A DNA stretch of 48,659 nucleotides, from contig JAGLIS010000023.1 of assembly GCA_023142835.1 (NCBI GenBank), positions 1 through 48,659 of the forward strand, written 5' to 3'. The notes under the pieces were generated by a model. That model worked only from the letters and a program-made list of their open reading frames with translations, had not been told where the DNA came from and ran no database searches. Source of the DNA: Candidatus Pacearchaeota archaeon (GTDB lineage Archaea > Nanobdellota > Nanobdellia > Pacearchaeales > GW2011-AR1). This document shows, piece after piece, positions 25,163-32,197 of this stretch (its first letter is position 1; every line of letters begins with the position of its first letter). The translations under genes were made by a program, and so were the position numbers.

Positions 25163-25216
25163 ATGACAATATTAATATTAAATAAATCAGGGGATATGAG
25201 GTTTTGGAGGAAATGA
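25163..25216 (+). other. 17-codon chimeric mini-ORF: pheT head joined to pheS tail
   Basis: Encodes MTILILNKSGDMRFWRK-stop. The first 8 codons follow the PheT start (MTILTLDK) and the last 11 follow the PheS end (NKLREMKFWRK), with AATAAA/GATAAA shared at the join. GGAGG near its end serves the following gene. It reads as a recombination scar, although it could be translated as a coupling peptide. Confidence 0.7.
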
Positions 25217-25782
25217 AAAAATTAATTTTAATCCATGGATGGGGAGGAAGCCCAATTAGTGAATCTTGGTTTGACTTATTGAGAAAAGAATGTGAAGATA
25301 AGAACATTGATTTCATTGCACCAGAGATGCCAAACACAGATAGTCCAAGAGTTGATGAATGGATTTCAAAACTTAGGGAGGTTGCGATAAATTTAGATGA
25401 GGAGACTTATTTTGTGGGTCATAGTATGGGTTGTCAAACTATAATAAGATATTTATCTGAGATTGACAGTGAGATAAAAGTTGGAAGAATAGTTTTTGTT
25501 GCACCATGGACAAAATTAAACGAGAAGTCGATTGAAGAAGAAGGGGAAGAAAGCGAAAAAATCGTTAAATCTTGGGAAGAAGTTCCAATAGATTTTGGGA
25601 AAGCGAAGAGTCATTTAATGAGAGTTTTAGCGATTTTCTCTGATAATGATCCATATGTTCTCTTATCTGAAACGAAAGTTTTCGGAGATAAGTTGGGAGC
25701 AGAGATAATTATTAAACATGATGAGGGGCATTTTAATGAAACAAAAGAGATAAATGAGATAATGGAGTTTATTGAAAGATGA
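25213..25782 (+). CDS. RBBP9/YdeN-type alpha/beta hydrolase, 189 aa
   Basis: Serine hydrolase. LILIHGWGGSP is the oxyanion strand-loop, FVGHSMGCQTII contains the nucleophile Ser in GHSMG, SDNDPYVLLSE the acid Asp, and HDEGHFNE the catalytic His. The length and the PEMPNTDSPRVDEWI segment fit the RBBP9/YdeN subfamily. The ATG at 25213 overlaps the mini-ORF stop and has GGAGG upstream. Substrate unknown. Inserted between pheS and pheT. Confidence 0.88.
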   Translation: MKKLILIHGWGGSPISESWFDLLRKECEDKNIDFIAPEMPNTDSPRVDEWISKLREVAINLDEETYFVGHSMGCQTIIRYLSEIDSEIKVGRIVFVAPWTKLNEKSIEEEGEESEKIVKSWEEVPIDFGKAKSHLMRVLAIFSDNDPYVLLSETKVFGDKLGAEIIIKHDEGHFNETKEINEIMEFIER

Positions 25783-25812
25783 CGATATTAACTGTTAATA
25801 AAAAAGAATTGA
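25779..25812 (+). repeat. Copy of the pheT 5' end fused to the HAD-like gene
   Basis: 34 nt matching pheT 26802-26835 with a few substitutions and encoding MTILTVNKKEL against MTILTLDKKEL. This is the longest of the pheT-head copies. Confidence 0.8.
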
Positions 25813-26441
25813 GGAAGCCGATGATTGCTGTTTCGATGTCAGGAGTTTTGATTAGTTCTAAGTTTTGGAAGGAGGCTCATGATTTTGGAATGAAGGAACT
25901 TTCGAAGAAAGTAGGTGATTCATCGATATTAAAGGCAAGGGATTCTCCAGACTATTTTAAGAAAGTTGAGGAAGCGTTGGAGAAAATTTATCCGGACTTG
26001 ACATTAGTAGAAAGGATAAAGAAGCGAAGAGAAATTTATTTCGAGAGGGTTGTTAATTCAATTAAGAGGAATTTGGATATTCGAGAAGATGTGACTGATT
26101 GTCTTTGGGGTTTGAAGGAGAATTATCGGTTAGCTTTGGTGACGACGAATAACGAGAAGACGACTTATGAGATTCTTAGGTTTTTGACAGCCAGAGATTT
26201 TTTTGATGTTGTTGAGTTTTCTAAGGATGAGGAGAAGGACGATAAGATTGAGGTAATGAAAAGATTGATTGAGAAAAATGGGAAACCAATCTTGTTCATT
26301 GAGAAGTCAGAGAAGTTGAAGGATTTTTGTGAAGAAGGGAAAATTGCTTATATTAATTTTAATGTTGATTTGGAAGGTGCCATAGATTTGAAAAGTAAAA
26401 TTGAAGAGAAATTAAACCTTGGAGGAAGTGATGGGAATTAG
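25779..26441 (+). CDS. HAD-like protein with degenerate nucleophile motif, PheT-derived N-terminus
   Basis: The N-terminus MTILTVNKKELRKP reproduces the PheT start (MTILTLDKKELEKK); the HAD fold proper begins at MIAVSMSGVLISSKFW, where the usual D-x-D-G-V-L reads S-M-S-G-V-L, so both catalytic aspartates are missing. A helical cap, LALVTTNNEKTTYE (motif II) and GKPILFIEKSEK (motif IV position, acidic pair also weak) follow. It is probably not an active phosphatase. The C-terminus NLGGSDGN is read from a junction-repeat core in another frame. Overlaps both neighbours. Confidence 0.7.
   Translation: MTILTVNKKELRKPMIAVSMSGVLISSKFWKEAHDFGMKELSKKVGDSSILKARDSPDYFKKVEEALEKIYPDLTLVERIKKRREIYFERVVNSIKRNLDIREDVTDCLWGLKENYRLALVTTNNEKTTYEILRFLTARDFFDVVEFSKDEEKDDKIEVMKRLIEKNGKPILFIEKSEKLKDFCEEGKIAYINFNVDLEGAIDLKSKIEEKLNLGGSDGN
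26419..26434 (+). repeat. 16-nt core of the pheS-end junction repeat
   Basis: TTGGAGGAAGTGATGG is identical to 24428-24443. Here it supplies the GGAGG ribosome-binding site of the MazG-like gene and is read out of frame as the end of the HAD-like gene. Confidence 0.65.
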
Positions 26442-26805
26442 AGAATTACAGAATAAGATAAAGGAATTTGATGTTGCTAGAGGTTGGGAGAATCATTGGA
26501 ATATCAAAGATTTGCTCTTGAACATAACTGAAGAGGGTGGTGAACTTTGGAGTTTGATTAAATGGATTGATGAGGATAAGCAAAAGGAAATTGTTGTTTC
26601 TAATAAAGCTGAGGTTTCTGATTATATTGGAGATACTTTGTTTTTGATCTTGAAACTTGCGAATCAAATGGATGTTGATGCTACTGATGCTTTGAATAGA
26701 ACTTTAAATGATTATGAAAAGAGAATGATACCTGAAGTTATGAAGGAGGTTGGACATGCCAATCCCTTGGCAGGTGGGGTTGATAATAAGGAGGCGTTGG
26801 AATGA
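26431..26805 (+). CDS. MazG-like nucleotide pyrophosphohydrolase, 124 aa
   Basis: All-alpha NTP pyrophosphatase family that removes non-canonical or excess NTPs. NITEEGGELWSLIKW has the E-E-x-x-E metal site and EVSDYIGDTLFLILKLANQM the E-x-x-D second site. The start at ATG 26431 has GGAGG upstream. The tail EVGHANPLAGGVDNKEALE is probably flexible. Its stop overlaps the pheT ATG (ATGA), so pheT is now translated in coupling with this inserted gene. Confidence 0.82.
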   Translation: MGIRELQNKIKEFDVARGWENHWNIKDLLLNITEEGGELWSLIKWIDEDKQKEIVVSNKAEVSDYIGDTLFLILKLANQMDVDATDALNRTLNDYEKRMIPEVMKEVGHANPLAGGVDNKEALE

Positions 26806-28457
26806 CAATACTAACATTAGATAAAAAAGAATTGGAAAAGAAAGTTGGGAAGATTACGAAGGAGTTGGAAGAGAAGATTACTAAGATGGGAACTCCGATT
26901 GAAGAAGTTAGTGATGATGAATTATCTGTTGAGGTTTTTCCGAATAGGCCTGATTTGTTGTCTCTTGGAAATTTTTCTAAGGCTATTAATCAATTTAATG
27001 GTGTTGGTAAGATTGCGAACTTTAAAATTAATAAGCCAGAGAAAGATTATGTTGTGACTATCGATAGTTCTGTGAAGGCTGTTAGACCGTATACTGTTTG
27101 TGCAATTGCTAAGGGGTTGAAGTTTACTGAAGAGAAGATTAAGGAAATAATTGATGTTCAAGAGAAGTTGCATAATTCGATTGGGCGAAAGAGGAAAAAG
27201 TTAGCGATTGGAATTTATCCTCTAGATAAGATTGCGTTGCCTATTAGGTTTGTAGCGAGGAAGCCTGGAGATATAAAGTTTTTACCTTTGGAGGCTAGTC
27301 AGGAAATGACTGGGACGCAGATTCTTCGAGGACATCCTACGGGGAGGGAGTATGCACATTTGCTCGAGGGTGCAGAAGTTTTTCCTATTTTTATTGATGC
27401 TAGTGATAAGATTTTGAGTATGCCTCCGATTATTAATTCTCATGAGACTGGGAGGATTGATGAGAAGACGCATGAAGTTTTTATTGAATGTTCGGGACAT
27501 AATTTGGCTTATTTAAAAAAGTGTATGAATATTATTATTGCAACAATTTCTGAGATGGGTGGGAAGATTTACGAGATGAATATTAAGGATTCGAAGGAGG
27601 GGAATTTTGTTTCACCTAATATGTCTTGTGAGGAATTGGAATTTAAAATTTTAGATATTGAAAAGACGCTTGGGATAAAGTTGAGTGAGAAGGAAGTAAA
27701 AAATTATTTGGGTCGGATGGGTATTGGTTGTGAGAATAGGAAGGGGAAATCGGTTGCATTAATTCCTGCTTATCGAACAGATATTTTGCATTGGATTGAT
27801 TTGACTGAGGAGATTGCGATTGCTCATGGTTATGAAAATTTTGAACCGGAGATTCCTAATATTTCAACGATTGCGTTTGAAGATCCTGTTGGGAAGACGA
27901 AGAGGGTCATAGGTAATATTCTTGCAGGGTTGGGATTTTTGGAGACGTCTTCGTTTCATTTGACGACGAAGAAAGATATTAAGAAGATGCATTTTGATTA
28001 TAATGATTTTATTGAGGTGGAGGATTCGAAGACGGGGAGGGATGTTCTTAGGATGGATGTACTGACGAATCTTTTGAAGATTTTGTCGGAGAATTCAGAT
28101 GCAGGATATCCTCAGAAAATTTTTGAGATGGGGACGGTTTTCTCTAGGAGTGATTTAGAAAATTCTGCAACTGGAGTGGATGAGATTGAGAGATTAGCTA
28201 TTGCGTTTATTGATGAGAAGCCTAACTTTATGGAATTAAAGCAGGCGGTTGATTATTTATTTAAGATGCTTGGGAAGGAGTATACTTTGGAAAATGTTGA
28301 GAATTCAAATTATATTATTGGACGGTGTGGGAAGGTTATTGTTGAGGGGAAAGATGTTGGTTTTATTGGCGAGGTTGCTCCAAGGGTTTTGAAGAATTGG
28401 AAACTTAAAATGCCTGCAACTGCGATAGAAATTGATTGGGGGTTTTTGTTTCAATAA
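26802..28457 (+). CDS. pheT: Phenylalanyl-tRNA synthetase beta subunit
   Basis: 551 aa, the archaeal/eukaryotic length. N-terminal MTILTLDKKELEKKVGKITK, B3/B4 fold with SVEVFPNRPDLLSL and LPIRFVARKPGD, NSHETGRIDEKT, the B5 DNA-binding-like domain (KTLGIKLSEKEVKNYLGRMG), and the catalytic-like class II core (LHWIDLTEEIAIAHGYENF) ending IEIDWGFLF. Forms the PheST heterotetramer with the gene at 22522. The first codons are duplicated at 24787, 25163 and 25779. Confidence 0.95.
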   Translation: MTILTLDKKELEKKVGKITKELEEKITKMGTPIEEVSDDELSVEVFPNRPDLLSLGNFSKAINQFNGVGKIANFKINKPEKDYVVTIDSSVKAVRPYTVCAIAKGLKFTEEKIKEIIDVQEKLHNSIGRKRKKLAIGIYPLDKIALPIRFVARKPGDIKFLPLEASQEMTGTQILRGHPTGREYAHLLEGAEVFPIFIDASDKILSMPPIINSHETGRIDEKTHEVFIECSGHNLAYLKKCMNIIIATISEMGGKIYEMNIKDSKEGNFVSPNMSCEELEFKILDIEKTLGIKLSEKEVKNYLGRMGIGCENRKGKSVALIPAYRTDILHWIDLTEEIAIAHGYENFEPEIPNISTIAFEDPVGKTKRVIGNILAGLGFLETSSFHLTTKKDIKKMHFDYNDFIEVEDSKTGRDVLRMDVLTNLLKILSENSDAGYPQKIFEMGTVFSRSDLENSATGVDEIERLAIAFIDEKPNFMELKQAVDYLFKMLGKEYTLENVENSNYIIGRCGKVIVEGKDVGFIGEVAPRVLKNWKLKMPATAIEIDWGFLFQ

Positions 28458-28467
28458 ACTTATAAAC
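28457..28467 (+). promoter_or_regulatory. TATA box of the secreted protein gene at 28488
   Basis: AACTTATAAAC overlaps the pheT stop and lies 21-31 nt before the ATG at 28488, at leaderless spacing. Confidence 0.5.
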
Positions 28468-28487
28468 TTCTTAGCTTGATTAAGTAA

Positions 28488-29099
28488 ATGAGGGTGTCGT
28501 ATATTATCTCGGGGATAGTGATTATTTTGATGATTTTGGTTGGAGTTCTTTTTGTTTTTGGAGATGAGGTTTTACGAACAGCAGATAGTATAATGTCTCC
28601 AGAGGATAGCTCCAACCAAGAAAATATTGTGGAAGCTGAGGAGGGTGAAGGAATGGAAGAGACTGGTGGAGCTAAGGGAGTTGAAGGTTCGGATGTTGGA
28701 GAGAATGATTTTGAAGGTTCGGATGTTGGAGAGAATGATTTTGAAGAAGTAGGAGGGTCTAATTGTAAGATGCAGCAAATTCAATATTCTTTGAGGAATT
28801 TTAAGACTGATGTGGCGTGTACGGATACTGATGCTAATGGATGTATTAGGGTTGTTGTAAGTTGTTCTGTAGAGGTTTACAGCTTTGATAAAGAGGTTGA
28901 TATTTTTGGAATGAGATATTCCTTGGTCGATTCCGAAGATAATGAGTTAGATTTTGAGTTGATTGAAAAAGAAGTTGGATTCGAGACACCAGTTGTTTTT
29001 TCGATAGAGTTTATTAGGAGTGATATCTCGGGTGTCGATGAGGATTTGACTTGTCCGTTTACTGTGGAAACAGTTCCTCGAAGAGAAGTTTGTAGTTAG
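28488..29099 (+). CDS. Membrane-anchored extracellular protein, 203 aa
   Basis: A signal-anchor helix at residues 5-25 (YIISGIVIILMILVGVLFVF), an acidic low-complexity linker (about 35-85, Glu/Gly rich) and a C-terminal beta-rich domain with six cysteines (SNCKMQQIQ, DVACTDTDANGCIRVVVSCS, DLTCPF, REVCS), probably disulfide-linked outside the cell. The linker includes an exact duplicated decapeptide EGSDVGENDF. No family recognised. Confidence 0.65.
   Translation: MRVSYIISGIVIILMILVGVLFVFGDEVLRTADSIMSPEDSSNQENIVEAEEGEGMEETGGAKGVEGSDVGENDFEGSDVGENDFEEVGGSNCKMQQIQYSLRNFKTDVACTDTDANGCIRVVVSCSVEVYSFDKEVDIFGMRYSLVDSEDNELDFELIEKEVGFETPVVFSIEFIRSDISGVDEDLTCPFTVETVPRREVCS
28681..28740 (+). repeat. 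Exact 30-bp tandem duplication inside the secreted protein gene
   Basis: Two identical 30-nt units (28681-28710 and 28711-28740) encode two EGSDVGENDF repeats. Identity at synonymous positions implies a recent duplication or a variable-number tract. Confidence 0.95.
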
Positions 29100-29104
29100 A
29101 TGTG

Positions 29105-29584
29105 TTATCCGAAATAGCCTCGTTCTCGTGGACTAATATCTTCTTCGATATTCTCTTCGAATTTTTCGATAATTCTATTAATTATTTCCTTTAAATTTTG
29201 CCATTCATTAAAAGCGATATTGATGAATTCTGCTTCGGATTGTTCAGAATAAATTGTATCTAATTTTATAGCATTAATTTGTAATTTTGAAAGTTTTTGG
29301 TAAACATCTTTAATTTTTCTCTTGGTATCTTCGTCTATTTTTCTTAATGCAGAAAATATGAACATGGGGGTTGTTGTTGGATTGATAAGGGTTTCAAATA
29401 AATGCATGTAGGCGGACAGTTTTTCGTTGATTGTTCTCCTGACTTCTCTAACTAAGAATGTAGGTTCTTTTTCTATTGTTTTTTCTATGTCGAAATCTTC
29501 TAATAGCTTATTAAACTCGGGTAATGCGTATTTCTGTTTTGGTTTGTCGTAAGCTGTTGTGAGGTTAAAATCTTCATCTTCCAT
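29105..29584 (-). CDS. Hypothetical helical protein, 159 aa
   Basis: Charged, alpha-helical cytoplasmic protein without a recognised motif. An extended N-terminus (DFNLTTAYDKPKQKYALPEF) precedes a bundle of helices with heptad-like leucines (KDVYQKLSKLQINAIKLDTI) and an acidic end (EENIEEDISPRERGYFG). Convergent with the secreted protein gene 5 nt away. Function unknown. Confidence 0.6.
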   Translation of the reverse strand: MEDEDFNLTTAYDKPKQKYALPEFNKLLEDFDIEKTIEKEPTFLVREVRRTINEKLSAYMHLFETLINPTTTPMFIFSALRKIDEDTKRKIKDVYQKLSKLQINAIKLDTIYSEQSEAEFINIAFNEWQNLKEIINRIIEKFEENIEEDISPRERGYFG

Positions 29585-29676
29585 GATTAGTTCATCAAGA
29601 AAGCATTTATAAATTTAAGGGATGGGGGATTATAATACCCTACCTAATCTATCTTGAATTGGGCGGGGCATGCTAT

Positions 29677-29772
29677 GCCTGATTAGCTCAGTTGATAGAG
29701 CGTCGCATTGGTAAAGACTCTTTGAGAAATCCAAAAATGCGGAGGTCGTGGGTTTGATCCCCATGTCAGGCT
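29677..29772 (+). tRNA. tRNA-Thr (GGT anticodon) with a 23-nt intron
   Basis: Acceptor GCCTGAT/GTCAGGC, D stem GCTC/GAGC, anticodon stem TCGCA/TGCGG, T arm closing around TTTGATC, discriminator T, no encoded CCA. Removing 29714-29736 restores the 7-nt loop TTGGTAA with anticodon GGT (29710-29712). The precursor forms a textbook bulge-helix-bulge: TTGG pairs with CCAA, flanked by 3-nt bulges TAA and AAA. The 3' end is partly duplicated at 30986-31004. Confidence 0.93.
29714..29736 (+). other. Archaeal tRNA intron at position 37/38
   Basis: 23 nt located one base 3' of the anticodon. Both splice sites fall within 3-nt bulges separated by a 4-bp helix (TTGG/CCAA), the substrate of the archaeal tRNA splicing endonuclease. 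Because of the A-runs the exact edges could shift by a base. Confidence 0.85.
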
Positions 29773-29887
29773 TAATTTATACACTAATTGACTTATAATA
29801 TATTGTTGTTAATTTTAAGGTGTGTTTTTTAGTGTGTTGGATAAATTTAAGATTTATTCGTACAATAATTTAATTCGAAATATATAA

Positions 29888-30379
29888 TTATTTAATTAAA
29901 ATATTTATTAAAATTCCTTGTATTATTGAAGCTATGGCTAATACGCAGTAAAGCACGATTATATATTTCAATGAGAAATAAAAAATCAATAGCGGGAAAA
30001 AGGAGATTACAATTGCTTTGCTATATATGTAAGTTGCGACTAGACCAGGGTTTAGCCCATGGTTTTTTAGTTTTGCGAGAAGAGGATACCAAACAAAAAG
30101 GGGACCTACAGATAACACTCCTGCAAGAACCATAAGCAACCATTTTAGAATTCCTTTTTTTGTTGAAAACTTTGTTACTCTTTCTGGAGTTATAAAATAA
30201 TTACTAATTGTAATTAATATAAAAACTAATACGAATGCTGGAATTATTTTTAGTAACAAATCTAGAAATGTACTTGAGGCAGAAAAAAATAATTTTTGAT
30301 TGAAAACTAGCAAAGAAAGGTAGAGTGCAAACACGACTAGAAGAAAATAGCGTTGATTGGATTTATTTTTATTTTTCAT
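29888..30379 (-). CDS. Half-size permease, COG0701-like, second subunit (163 aa)
   Basis: Four to five membrane helices (for example YFLLVVFALYLSLLVF, LLLKIIPAFVLVFILITIS, LMVLAGVLSVGPLFVWYPLL, IVLYCVLAIASIIQGILI). GVLSVGPLFVWYPLLAKLK resembles the conserved glycine loop of the COG0701 permease family (metal/metalloid or thiol-compound export), here split into two genes. It starts in a 4-nt overlap with the partner gene. It lies between tRNA-Thr and a duplicate of the tRNA's 3' end. Confidence 0.68.
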   Translation of the reverse strand: MKNKNKSNQRYFLLVVFALYLSLLVFNQKLFFSASSTFLDLLLKIIPAFVLVFILITISNYFITPERVTKFSTKKGILKWLLMVLAGVLSVGPLFVWYPLLAKLKNHGLNPGLVATYIYSKAIVISFFPLLIFYFSLKYIIVLYCVLAIASIIQGILINILIK

Positions 30380-30804
30380 ATTAGATTAAGTATGGTGATT
30401 GTTATTATCGCGACTATAATTGAAAATACGAACGAGAGAATATTCCTTATTATCGCAAATTTTTTCCCAAAAAAGTGAGTTTCTAATGGCAAGGTTAAAA
30501 CTCCTACACTAATAAATGAAACCATAAAAGCAGTTATAGCAACTAGGCTTACTCCCTCAGAAAGCATTTCTCCCCCTAAAATATAACTTATTGCAGGTCC
30601 TCCTATAGAGATGCTTCCCGCAATACTGCCAATCAGAGGGTCTAAAAGAATATTATCTTTGAAAATATTTGCATAAAATTCCTTAGACAAAAATTGAGTT
30701 AGGATACTAATAAGCATAATCATTCCTATAAGAATTGGAAAAATTCTTGCTATACTTTTTGCAGAACTTGAGGCATGTTGTTTTAGCGTTTTCTTTTTTA
30801 TCAC
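30376..30804 (-). CDS. Half-size permease, COG0701-like, first subunit (142 aa)
   Basis: Membrane protein with about four helices. Between helices, IAGSISIGGPAISYILGGEM and the following EGVSLVAITAFMVS correspond to the signature loop of COG0701 permeases. It starts with GTG at 30804, with a minus-strand TATA (AATTTATATAG) 20-30 nt upstream. Overlaps the second half by 4 nt, so the two halves are made together and probably form a heterodimer. Confidence 0.68.
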   Translation of the reverse strand: MIKKKTLKQHASSSAKSIARIFPILIGMIMLISILTQFLSKEFYANIFKDNILLDPLIGSIAGSISIGGPAISYILGGEMLSEGVSLVAITAFMVSFISVGVLTLPLETHFFGKKFAIIRNILSFVFSIIVAIITITILNLI

Positions 30805-30935
30805 TTTTCTCTAGACAAGATGAACTATATAAATTTTCTGACAAATTTCTTTTTAATGATTTTCCCAAAAATATTATATTCCCAAACTCAAAAATCGCCA
30901 ATCACTCTTGCTAAATTAAAAATTATTTTTTATAT

Positions 30936-30956
30936 TAACTAAATTAAAATTAGTTA
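30936..30956. repeat. 7-bp inverted repeat next to the tRNA-end duplicate
   Basis: TAACTAA (30936-30942) and TTAGTTA (30950-30956) form a perfect inverted repeat with a 7-nt spacer, 30 nt from the duplicated tRNA end. It could be an operator or a recombinase-binding site. Confidence 0.35.
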
Positions 30957-30985
30957 TAAAAATTACCAGAAACCATTATAAGAAA

Positions 30986-31004
30986 ATCCCTGTGTCAGGC
31001 TTAT
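30986..31004 (+). repeat. Partial duplicate of the tRNA-Thr 3' end (possible att remnant)
   Basis: 19 nt matching 29757-29775 at 16 positions, with an exact 11-nt block TGTCAGGCTTA that runs from the acceptor stem past the tRNA end. It brackets the permease pair with the tRNA gene and includes the stop codon of the next gene. Confidence 0.6.
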
Positions 31005-31321
31005 CTTTTTAATTTGTCTTCGTAAGAATTATTAACCTTAATAGCGTTACCTACTAAATTTGTGGTTTCGGTTCCTATGTCCCATAGCTTACTCGTCGTT
31101 TCTCCAATCCATCCGAAGTAGAGGTATGTTGCTTGAACTATGCCTTGTGGAGAGGTTAAATCTACTTGATCTGATGAAAGTATTCCTACCATAGAAAGAT
31201 AAAACAAGAGACCGATTAAAACAATAATGATGCTTTTAATTAGTTGAATGTGGTGATCCATTTTAAAAATTAAGAATCCTAACAAAACTAAGATTCCAAT
31301 TATAATCCATTGAAGGGCCAT
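31001..31321 (-). CDS. Small two-helix membrane protein, 106 aa
   Basis: Two membrane segments (about 3-20, LQWIIIGILVLLGFLIF, and 27-47, LIKSIIIVLIGLLFYLSMVG) followed by a polar C-terminal region with a short amphipathic helix. Its stop codon falls in the duplicated tRNA-Thr end, so the element boundary abuts it exactly. Divergent from the phosphoglycerate-mutase-like gene. Function unknown. Confidence 0.6.
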   Translation of the reverse strand: MALQWIIIGILVLLGFLIFKMDHHIQLIKSIIIVLIGLLFYLSMVGILSSDQVDLTSPQGIVQATYLYFGWIGETTSKLWDIGTETTNLVGNAIKVNNSYEDKLKR

Positions 31322-31352
31322 GTTTTGTTAAAGAATCTTTATTATAAAAATG

Positions 31353-31360
31353 TTTTTATA
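31353..31360 (+). promoter_or_regulatory. TATA box of the phosphoglycerate mutase-like gene
   Basis: TTTTTATA lies 22-29 nt upstream of the ATG at 31382, which decides the start codon for that gene. Confidence 0.5.
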
Positions 31361-31381
31361 TGGATGAAACTTGGAATTGTT

Positions 31382-32041
31382 ATGGGGAGATATAAGATTT
31401 ATTTATTTAGGCATGGACAGACGACGTTTAATCGGGATGGAAGGTTTACTGGGCAGATGGAGGCGAGGCTGACTGTTGAGGGAAGGAGACATGCGGAGAC
31501 TATTGCGAGGAAGCTTAAGGGTGAGAAATTTCAGGTGGCGATTCATACTAGATTGTCTAGGTCGAAGGATACTTTGAAGCCTGTTTTAAAATTCCATCCG
31601 GAATGTAAATTTATTCTTGAAGATGATAGGATGATTGAGAGGAGTTATGGAGAGTTGCAAGGAACAACGCATGAGCAGTTTATTGATAGAATTGGGGAGC
31701 AAAGTTATGACTTGAGAGTTCATGGAGATGCGATTGAAAATCTTGAGCCAAATTTAAGGGAGGGGGTTGAGGAGTTTTTAGGAGAAGAAGAATATAAGGC
31801 AATTCACAGAGGGTATAATGTTGCGACACCTGGCGGGGAATCATTTAAGGATGTTGAGATGAGGGTGAAAGATTTTATTAAGGATTTAAAAAGGTTTATG
31901 AGAAAGAATAAGGTTAATGTTGCGATTTCGGCGCACGGGAATTCGATTAGATTATTTCGGAAGATTATGGAACGAGCACCTAAGAAGAATGTTGTAGGAT
32001 GGTTTATTCCTTATGATAAAGTATTTGAGTATAGAGTTTGA
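31382..32041 (+). CDS. Histidine phosphatase family, phosphoglycerate mutase-like, 219 aa
   Basis: KIYLFRHGQTTFNRDGRFTG contains the RHG catalytic histidine motif and the phosphate-pocket arginine; LTVEGRRHAETIARKL, HTRLSRSKDTL and ERSYGELQGTTHEQF match 2,3-bisphosphoglycerate-dependent mutases, as does SAHGNSIRLF with the second His. It could supply the mutase step of glycolysis, whose other enzymes lie at 33-37 kb, or be a general phosphatase. The start at 31382 is chosen from promoter spacing; in-frame upstream codons reach into the divergent gene. Confidence 0.85.
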   Translation: MGRYKIYLFRHGQTTFNRDGRFTGQMEARLTVEGRRHAETIARKLKGEKFQVAIHTRLSRSKDTLKPVLKFHPECKFILEDDRMIERSYGELQGTTHEQFIDRIGEQSYDLRVHGDAIENLEPNLREGVEEFLGEEEYKAIHRGYNVATPGGESFKDVEMRVKDFIKDLKRFMRKNKVNVAISAHGNSIRLFRKIMERAPKKNVVGWFIPYDKVFEYRV

Positions 32042-32091
32042 TAGGTAGATTTAAAAGTTTTGGAAGTTATACAAATTTAAGGGGTTTGAAA

Positions 32092-32184
32092 GGTAGATTA
32101 GAAATCTATCATACAAATTTTGTCATACTGAAAAATTTGAAAGTACCTTCGAAGAAGGTTCATAGCAATATTCAAAAAATATTG
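32092..32184 (+). promoter_or_regulatory. Three consecutive stem-loops in the leader of the gene at 32198
   Basis: GGTAGATT/AATCTATC (32092-32110, one G-T pair), ACCTTC/GAAGGT around GAA (32145-32159), and CAATATT/AATATTG around CAAAA (32166-32184). A GGAGG ribosome-binding site follows at 32188-32192. Most genes here are leaderless, so a roughly 150-nt structured leader stands out. Confidence 0.5.
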
Positions 32185-32197
32185 AAAGGAGGGTTAA

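Noticed and set aside
28681..28740. CRISPR-like repeat
   Set aside because: Two directly abutting 30-nt units with no spacers, in frame within a coding sequence; no CRISPR array or cas gene was seen anywhere in the window.
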